In this document: piece after piece, positions 56,598-64,000 of the stretch
How the letters are laid out: every line of letters begins with the position of its first letter
Numbering within the stretch: the stretch's first letter is position 1
Position numbers and translations under genes: made by a program
The notes under the pieces: generated by a model
The model's database searches: none
What the model saw: only the letters and a program-made list of their open reading frames with translations
Told to the model about the DNA's origin: nothing
NCBI GenBank assembly: GCA_018398585.1
Contig: JAGTTD010000003.1
Location: 5,960,637-6,024,636, forward strand
Direction: 5' to 3'
Length of the DNA: 64,000 nt
Source of the DNA: Simmondsia chinensis
Taxonomy: Eukaryota; Streptophyta; Magnoliopsida; Caryophyllales; Simmondsiaceae

Positions 56598-57177
56598 TGT
56601 TAAATTTCACTGGGCCTTAAGGCCCGACCTACAGAGTTAGAACATACGAGGTCCACATAGAAGCTCAAGTGAGTTTCCATCCTAAAACCAATTGACATTA
56701 AGTGGAGTAAAGCACCAGACATATAGGTTGGTCTCTTATTTCTCACAACTCCTATGTGAGATTCTGCTAGACTCACACGTGGAGTCCTTAATACTCCCTC
56801 TCACATGTGAGTCTATGATAAAAGCACCCCTCGCCTTCTCTGGTCCAATTGTGAATTACATCCAATTGGATCCAACATTTACTGGAGATGCCCCCGGCAC
56901 AGTAAATTAAAATACACCCCTCATTTTGAAGACACGATGTGACAAAGAAGAACTCGGGAACATCCATCCGCTCTGATATTATGTTAAATTTCATTAGGCC
57001 TTAAGGCCCGACCTATGGAATTGGAGCATACGAGGTCCACATAGAAGTCCAAATGGAGTTTCATCCTAAAACCATTTGGCATTAAGTGGAGTAATCCACT
57101 AGGCTTAAATATTGGTCTTTTCTTTTCCACAACTGTAATGCGGGATTCTACTAAACTCATATGTGGAGTCCTTAACA
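56598..57177 (-). mobile_element. TRIM retrotransposon, 580 bp, TSD CTTAG
   Basis: Two 196-bp LTRs (56598-56793 and 56982-57177), plus-strand ends TGTTAAATTT and CCTTAACA/CCTTAATA. TSD CTTAG lies at 56593-56597 and 57178-57182. The 188-bp interior has a minus-strand primer site taatatcagagcgg next to the right LTR and a purine tract gagagggag next to the left one. No coding capacity, as expected for a TRIM. Confidence 0.92.
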
Positions 57178-57300
57178 CTTAGAGTTTGAAAGGCTCCATG
57201 AGCAGCAACAGATCGTGCTGATAGAGAAGGTTCCACGTTCTCGAAGAAGGCAATGATGATCGGTGATGCGAGTGGATACAGAGAATGATTGGACGAGAAA

Positions 57301-58080
57301 AATAGTGTGGTTGTCAGAGGTGGGGGAAAGCAAATGAGACCTTAAATTGTATTATATAATGTGAGGTTTTTTCAATATAAATCCATTATTATTGATAGTG
57401 AAACAATGTCATTTCAGGTAAAAGTGATTGTTAAAATGCAATTAACTTTATCATCTTTTGCACTTTATGCGACATCAAAATGTAATTACTCCTAAATTTT
57501 AGGGTGATCGTTACCAATATGATTAAAAAAAGAACAAGATATGGACATAAATCATTTGTTTATGTCATTTCTTTTTAATTTTTTGTAGGCCAATTTTGTA
57601 TGGAAGGATGAGGTTGAAAAATTCAATTATTTATTTGGACAATCAAAAGTGGGCTCTTTTCTTTTCTTTTTTTTTTTTTTCCCTCTTATTTTATCTTTTT
57701 ATTATTATTATTTTCTTTAATTAGCATAATCCATTAACTTCTTCTAAGGGGGACCCCCTTCACTTTCCAAATTGCCATAAGAAATGATGCTGTTCGCCAC
57801 CGGGGATGAGAGATATAGCCATGCCCACCACCACTAGTAAAATTTAGGTATATGATTTTTTAGACAGAATGTACAATATTATTTAAATATTCAAAATTAG
57901 GTCTTTTATTATTTAGAATATGTTGATATATATACATATATATTATGATTAGGTGAATTTTGAGCCACTCATTTGTTTGAGGAGAGGAAGGAGTGACGTC
58001 GGGTAGGAGGGAACAACTTCAGCTGACAGGTGAGTGACCCATAATTTATCCCCTCATTCTCACCTGCTTACCCAAGTAAT
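57301..58080. other. Intergenic DNA, no gene seen
   Basis: AT-rich, with T runs near 57660-57690 and an ATT-rich run near 57700-57713. No ORF or element ends identified. Confidence 0.4.
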
Positions 58081-58089
58081 ACCCTATAT

Positions 58090-58178
58090 CTGTCTCTGTG
58101 TGTGTGTGTGTGTCTATGTGCGTGCGTGCGTGCGTGTGTGGGGTGTGTGGGGGGGGGGGGGGGGTGCGTGTGTGTGTG
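58090..58178. repeat. Compound (TG)n/(CG TG)n/(G)n microsatellite
   Basis: Runs of gtgtgtgtgt, then gtgcgtgcgtgcgtgcg, then a G run of about 16, then gtgtgtgtg again. Confidence 0.85.
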
Positions 58179-60340
58179 ACCGATGAAGATTTTTAAAAAA
58201 ATACTGATACAACATATATATATTATCGTAATCATGTGTTATAATACCAGTTTATGGTGAAAATTTTCCAAATTCTAGTCAAAATTAAATATAAAATACT
58301 TAATGGATAAAATCTTAAGACACATAATCTTAGACATTAAAATATCAAGTTGCCTAGGTGCTTAATATTCGATGTTCAAAGTACCTAAGTGATAAACTTC
58401 ATGCACAAAATTATCACTTAAATAAATAATATTTATTTAATAATTATAATTCTTACAAATTTATAAATTTCTTTTGTAATATAAAGCTTTTTTGATCAAC
58501 CACCGTTTATAAATTTTGCTAGCGTTTTATTAAAAAAACCTAGTGCTAGTACATGAATTTTGGGGTGGATAGTTAGGGTTTCAGGAGTTGATATATACTA
58601 CAAAAGTAGCTACTCCAAAAAGTAATTTTATATAATCAGATATAGACAAATATAGATAACCTTTGGGTACACCAATTGGGCCGATGTGGTCAGGTACATG
58701 ATATAATGGATGTTTGTTATATGCGAGCGGGTAGTGGAGAAGGTATAGATATATCGACTTGTACCCATCGAGGCGGGCATTGATATCCGCTTCATACCCA
58801 TGGAGGATATTTAGGCAGGAACCAAATATGGGTACAGATCAAGGCAAGCACCCTCTGGCCCTACCCTATTACTATCCCCGATTTGCCCAAAGCTGTATTG
58901 TCGTGATAGATTTAACCCACTTTCACAAATGTTACTATAAGCTATTCTTTTCTCAAATGTAGTATATTTTTAGGCTTTAATAACTCAAATACATGACTCA
59001 TGAATTTTTTTTAATGAAATCCTAATTAACTACTTGACAGAAGGTAATTGATTACGATAAGTGATTTTTCGAAAATATGAAAGCAGTGATTAGGAAGTAA
59101 AAATTAGTAACTTTTGCGGTGATTTAATGCAATTACCCAAACAAATTTTATGGTTAACTACACTTTAATACTCAAAGGTTTGAAATAATGTTTTTAATTC
59201 ATAAACTTTTTGTTAGAATTTTTTAGTGTGTAGGTGAGGGTGTCATAGATGGCCAAGGAATTGGTTATTCCTTGACAAAAATTTACAAAAGAGCCAAATA
59301 TCCTTGTTAAGACATTGAACATTGCTATGCGTCATGAGAAGGGGGTGCATGCCACGAATAGAGCACAGTTGATCGTTAACGACAAATTTATTCGTAAGCA
59401 CCCTCCTTCTCGTGACATTTTTATGACATTTTTCTCGTGACTTATAGACCTTTTGTAAGACACTACATCCATGACTTAGTCTCGCCACAATTGCTAAGAG
59501 CACCTACCACCACCAATGACACTATCGCCTCACCTACACTGTTGTATTCAACACCCCCTTTGCCTTCTATTAGCCACCTCAATCCCAATCGCCACCCCCT
59601 TTGGCTTTGCTACCAACATTGTTCACATCCCACATTTCATTAAAGCAGTCGCCCGTTACAGTGTTGTTGCGGGTTAAGGGGCTGATATCGATAGGGAAAG
59701 AGGTAAGTGAGGGCCAACGTTGAAGGAAGTGGTCCAACACAGGTAGGTGAGATGTTGGGATTGGATTTGATAGACTAGTGTTAGTATAGGCTGGGTCAGA
59801 CATAACCTCAAGCAATCCAAGAACCTGCTTGGGCCCACGAAGTTTAAAGACCCCCCCATTTAAAAGTTGTAGTTTTTGAAGTAACAATTATTGATATTAA
59901 TAAGTTTTAAGAGAAATATTATTATATATAAAGGGACCCCTTTAAAAATTTTGTTAGGGGCCTCCGAGAATGTCACGACTGGCCCTGAGTATAGGCTAGG
60001 TTCTATTTGTGAAGAATTAGGGAGCTCAGTATAGGGTTCATAAGGATGAGCTGAACTCAAGCTCCAGTTGCATGGGGGACTTGATATTCCCTATTTGTGG
60101 TGTTTAGTAGGTGTTTGGGAAGAAGCTAAACTCTACTTAAAGATTACCGAGATTCCCGTTATCCTTGGTTTTTTCGGTCTTTCTTTCATTCCCCTTTTTC
60201 TCTATTTATAGTGTTAAGATGATGTTTTTAGTGTTTGGATAAGTGTCATTTTCCTTTCTTACAAATTAAGTTTCTTTTATTATTTTTAAAATGTATCTGA
60301 AAAGAAGCGAAGATGGATAAGTTTAATTTGTTTGGTCATT
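58179..60340. other. Intergenic DNA with decayed repeats
   Basis: No gene supported. 58640-58880 resembles the MITE at 36468 (gggcattgatatccgcttca, tacccatggagg) without clear ends. ORFs at 59437-59887 lack motifs. Confidence 0.4.
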
Positions 60341-61222
60341 ATATGGGCAAATTATGTGAATTTTTATCCCTACTGGGCAAATTGTGTTTGATTTTTCTCT
60401 TATTGGACGAATAATGTTGTTTTTTTATCTCTACTGTGAGAATAGTGTTGTTTTGTTACCCCTACTAGGTGAATAGGTGTTGATTTTGCCTCTACTAGGT
60501 AAGTAATATTTTTTTTTCCTTTATTGGGCGAATAATGTTGCTTTTTACCTCTACTGGGCAAATAATGTTGCTTTTTACCTCTACTGGGCGAATAATGTTA
60601 TTTTTACTTCTACTGGGCAAATAATGTTGTTTTTTCCCCCTACTAGGCGAATAGTGTTGATTTTGCCTCTACTAGGCAAATAGTGTTGATTTTGCCTCTA
60701 CTGAGCGATTAGTGTTGATTTTCCTTCTACTTAGCGAATAATGTTGTTTTTTTTTACCTCTACTAGGCGAATAATGTTATTTTTATCTCTACTGGGCGAA
60801 TAATGTTAGTCGAATAGTGTTAATTTTTCCTCTCCTGGGCGAATAATGTTGTTTTTTTTTTTTTTCCTCCTACTCGGTGAATAGTGTTCATTTTCCTCCT
60901 ACTGGGTGAATAATGGTTTTTTTTTTTTTAACCTCTACTTGGCGAATAATGTTATTTTTCCCTCTACTGGACGAATAATGTTGTTTTTATCTCTACTGGG
61001 GGAATATTGTTGTTTTTACCCCTACTAGGCGAATAGTGTTGATTTTGCATCTATTGGGCAAATTGTGTTGATTTTCCTCATACTGGGCGAATAATGTTAT
61101 TTTCACCTCTACTGGGCGAATAATGTTGTTTTTTACCCCTGCTGGGCGAATAATGTTGATTTTGCATCTATTGGGCGAATAGTGTTGATTTTGCCTCTAC
61201 TGGGTGACTAGTGTTGATTTTG
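60341..61222. repeat. Minisatellite, unit of about 28-32 bp, about 30 copies
   Basis: The unit is cctctactgggcgaata followed by atgttgttttta or gtgttgattttgc. T-run length varies, so the unit length drifts and no frame is kept. Two unit types alternate in blocks. Confidence 0.92.
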
Positions 61223-62050
61223 CTTTAATTTTTGTCCAAATAATTATTTGTATAACCTACTTGCCCCTCTACAATAGCAAGCTGCTCAATTATAGTTTAC
61301 CAACATATTAGTCGCCCTACTTCGTGAGCGTACCCTGGTCATTCCAAGTTCGGTCATGAAGTAATAAATCTATCTTGTTCTTAGCTTGCTACTATACATC
61401 GTTTTCTTGAGTAATGGAGATATTTAGTGTTCTGTTTTGTCCCTTCATAAATTTCATTAATGTGTATTTTGATTTTTACTTGAAATCAATAAGATGTGTA
61501 ATGAGGTATTTGACATTTAATAGGATGTTTAAGCCATCATGACTTGTAATTGGGCCCATGACCCATCATGAACTTTAATATGGCATTTAGTGCAATCATG
61601 GGCATTGGTGGAGCATTTTATGCCGCAACTCTTATTTGTGTAAGAATGTTTAGGAGAGTCTAGGCTTTTAAGGTCTTTTTTAAAACTTAGGGTACTCAAA
61701 CATTTTGCCCTTTTGTATCAGTGAGCATTCATCACGATTCAAGCTCTATGTGATTAACATGTAAAGATATTAATATTATGAGTAGTCACTGGATATATTT
61801 GCATTTAGTCAATAATACTCACAAGGCAATGAATGTGGTATATCTAGCCCATGTTACTTTAATAGACAAAGATACATCTGGCTAGAGCCAGAGGGCAGGT
61901 TGAATTCATACACCTGATTGGTATTACCGGTGATAGGTGTAGCCTGCATAAACGAGATTAAAGTGTCAAATATGTTGCGTTGTTCATTTATTGCTCGAGT
62001 AAATAGTATGTAATACATTGTATTGTAGTTAATGTGATGAGTATGTTCTT
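61223..62050. other. Unassigned DNA between two tandem arrays
   Basis: No ORF. May belong to the same large decayed element as the two arrays, but no LTR pair was found. Confidence 0.35.
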
Positions 62051-62051
62051 G

Positions 62052-62258
62052 AGGGATGTTGCACTCAATTACGGGTGATTGCGCTAGGGCGGATCATGGT
62101 GATGAATGTTGCATCCGTTGCGGGTGATTGCACCAGGGTGGGCTACGGTGATGAATGTTGCACCCGTTGCAGATGATTGCACCAGAACGGACCATGATGA
62201 TGAATGTTGGACTCGTTACGGGTGAATGCACCAGGGCGGACCACGGTGATGAATGTAC
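62052..62258. repeat. 49-bp tandem repeat, about four copies
   Basis: gatgaatgttgcacccgt starts at 62101, 62150 and 62199 and again (gatgaatgtac) at 62248: exact 49-bp spacing, with a more diverged unit before 62101 (gggatgttgcactcaatt). Confidence 0.9.
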
Positions 62259-62259
62259 A

Positions 62260-63048
62260 ATTAGTAAATGTTGAGTGTCATGTACAGAATACCTAGATAA
62301 GCTAAGGTAGCAGGCATAATTGAAATAGTAAAACCACACAGGGTAATATTCTTATCTGATGATAAGTATATCGAGGACATATGTCAAAGTAAAGATAGGT
62401 CATTAAACTAACACCTTAAGTGAGGTTACATGTCAAGCCGGAAGTAAATCAAGCTTATGGTATATCATTTGCAAGGGATGTCTTTGATTATCATTGGTTC
62501 ACCTCTGGCATTCATCTATAAATTGACGAGCTTGATATGCGTTCTGTTTAGTGGTTATAAATAAACAATCGCATTAATAGTAGTTAGTAGTATTCATACA
62601 ATGCATTTTACACATGAATATTATCCTAAGGGTGTGATTCATCATATCGGCTATTGCTTGTTTTTGAAGCACTTATGTCTCATAAGCAGCTTAGTAACGA
62701 TCAGCCCTCAATATCCTCACTTACTGCTAAACAACACCTATTGCAAAATTGAATAGGCTACTACAGGAGTTTAAAGTGGAATATAAGAAAGTCCAAAACT
62801 ATCTTGAAGTAGGTCATTAGGGTTATTCAAATAGCTCATCTTATTTCTAGCTCTTTGTTCAGACTGCCACATTTTGAAGGGCTTTTTACTATGGAGTTAT
62901 CACTTATGTTCATATGCCATTGGCTTGTGACTCTTCATCTTGATTGAGCGGTTAATAAGTGCCTAGAGTTAGGCAGATAAAAGTGATCTCTTTTATCATA
63001 AGCTACAGTACTGATTCGTGCTAGGCCAACTGCATATCATAAATACCC
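62260..63048. other. Unassigned DNA before the copia fragment
   Basis: No coding or element signal recognised. The ORF-free sequence may be the eroded upstream part of the copia element that follows. Confidence 0.35.
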
Positions 63049-64000
63049 CCATTGCAACTTGTCACTGATCAAGAAACAAATATATCACATCTAGGAATTT
63101 TTGGTCGTGTTGTGTATGTTCTAATTGCTTCACCCTATCGTACAATGATGGGACCACAAAGGAGACTGAAAATTTATGTTGGGTTTGAATCCTCGTCAAT
63201 TACAAAATATCTTGAACCATTGACGGGAGATATTTTTACTGCACGGTTTGCAGATTATATATTTGACAAAACAATGTTCCTAGAATTAGGGGGAGAAGAA
63301 TTAAAGTTGGAAAAGCTTGAAATAGTGAAAATGATGAAAATGTCGCGAATGAGGAAATCTTGATAAACTATGCTATTACCATCATACGATGGAATCGAAA
63401 TAAGATAATTATTGATCAAGTGTTCACATATTCTATGGCTACTAATTTGAGCACAAAAGGTGAAGATCTTGAACCAAAATCTGTTCAAGAATGTCAGAGA
63501 AGAAAAGATTGGCCAAAATGGAAAGAACCAATTCAGGCAGAATTAAATTTACTTACGAAACGTGCAGTTTTTGAACCTATAGTTCAAACACTTGGAAATA
63601 CAAAACCTATAGGCTACGAGTGGGTATTTGTGCGGAAAGAAATGAAAAGAATGAAGTGGTCAGATATAAAGCACGACTTATAACTTAAGGTTTCTCACAA
63701 AGGTTAGGACATGATCATGAAGAGACATATTCACCAGTAATGGACGTAATTTCATTTAGATTCTTAATAAGTCTGGCAGTCTCTGAAAAACTCCAAATTC
63801 GTCTTATGGATGTGGTGAAGGCTTATCTACATGGATCACTTGATAATAGTGTCTATATAAATGTCCCCGAAGAACTGCAAATGCTAGATATTTAACTTAA
63901 AACCCCGAGAGCTGTGTTCAATCAAATTACAGAGATCTTTGTATGGGTTCAAACAATCTGGGTGAATGTGGTACAATTGTCTTAGTGTCTATCTTCTGGG
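63049..64000 (+). pseudogene. Ty1/copia integrase-RT fragment, open at window end
   Basis: NISHLGIFGRVVYVLIASPY and RRLKIYVGFESSSITKYLEP (63075-63220) are the end of copia integrase. TARFADYIFDKTMF and, after a stop, KWKEPIQAELNLLTKRAVFE (about 63520-63575) lead into RT, with IGYEWVFVRKE and, near 63930, RSLYGFKQSG. Several stops lie after 63680. The element continues beyond 64000, and its upstream domains are not found. Confidence 0.85.

Larger units (their letters stand above)
55560..57300 (-). mobile_element. Ty1/copia 3' fragment, split by a TRIM
   Basis: Minus-strand RT and RNase H remnants (56076-56592) are followed leftward by a short untranslated stretch, a purine tract (ttgaagggg on the minus strand, about 55795-55805) and LTR-like DNA with a TATA (gcctatataaagg near 55663-55675). 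The 5' part is missing. A TRIM sits in the RT region. Confidence 0.72.

Noticed and set aside
60341..61222. Tandem array as CRISPR or coding repeat
   Set aside because: Eukaryotic setting, no unique spacers, unit length drifts and frame is not kept.

Overview
This is a stretch of plant nuclear genome. It is AT-rich and gene-poor, with GT-AG introns, plant LTR retrotransposons, hAT elements, TRIMs and SINEs of the plant TTG-tailed type. I cannot name the species. The repertoire fits a dicot-like angiosperm, but that is inference.

Only two loci look like working host genes. The first is a nine-exon plus-strand gene (12826-25678) whose proposed exons join into one open frame of 471 codons. Its C-terminal motifs (AAIPSWSPLFRLYL, AERIWCLYAFH) remind me of the plant protein annotated as Fanconi anemia group F-like; that name is tentative. 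Its 5.9-kb first intron holds a Ty3-type gag-protease element and two SINEs, and intron 6 holds a solo LTR. The second is a compact intronless gene for a 100-residue protein (41115-41417).

Layout: 929-7648, a decayed full-length Ty1/copia element with TSD TTTTC. 7940-8649, a hAT-type MITE. 8668-11787, a hAT transposon with a perfect 8-bp TSD and a frameshifted transposase. 12826-25678, the large gene. 25679-29951, intergenic DNA with one orphan exon-like ORF and an intact SINE. 29952-36052, a minus-strand Tat-like Ty3 element without recognisable pol, carrying a plant-mobile-domain ORF on its antisense strand. 36468-40690, MITEs and a TRIM solo LTR. 41115-41417, the small gene, followed by a tandem repeat of about 90 bp. 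41838-54900, a duplicated segment riddled with nested insertions: SINEs, a foldback element, solo LTRs, LINE pieces and two short Ty3-type elements. 55560-57300, a minus-strand copia fragment split by a TRIM. 60341-62258, two minisatellites. 63049-64000, a copia pol fragment running off the window.

The most unusual item is a dispersed SINE family with a chimeric build: a 5S-rRNA-derived head that keeps the internal pol III promoter region, fused to the TTG-tailed body shared by many plant SINEs. Copies lie at 18440-18655, 28512-28753, 41971-42220, 44133-44345 and 48318-51180 (split by a LINE). Two carry clear TSDs (16 and 10 bp). Two headless relatives (18063-18314, 42491-42625) carry perfect 15-bp TSDs. 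The duplicated segment supplies empty-site controls that order several insertions in time.
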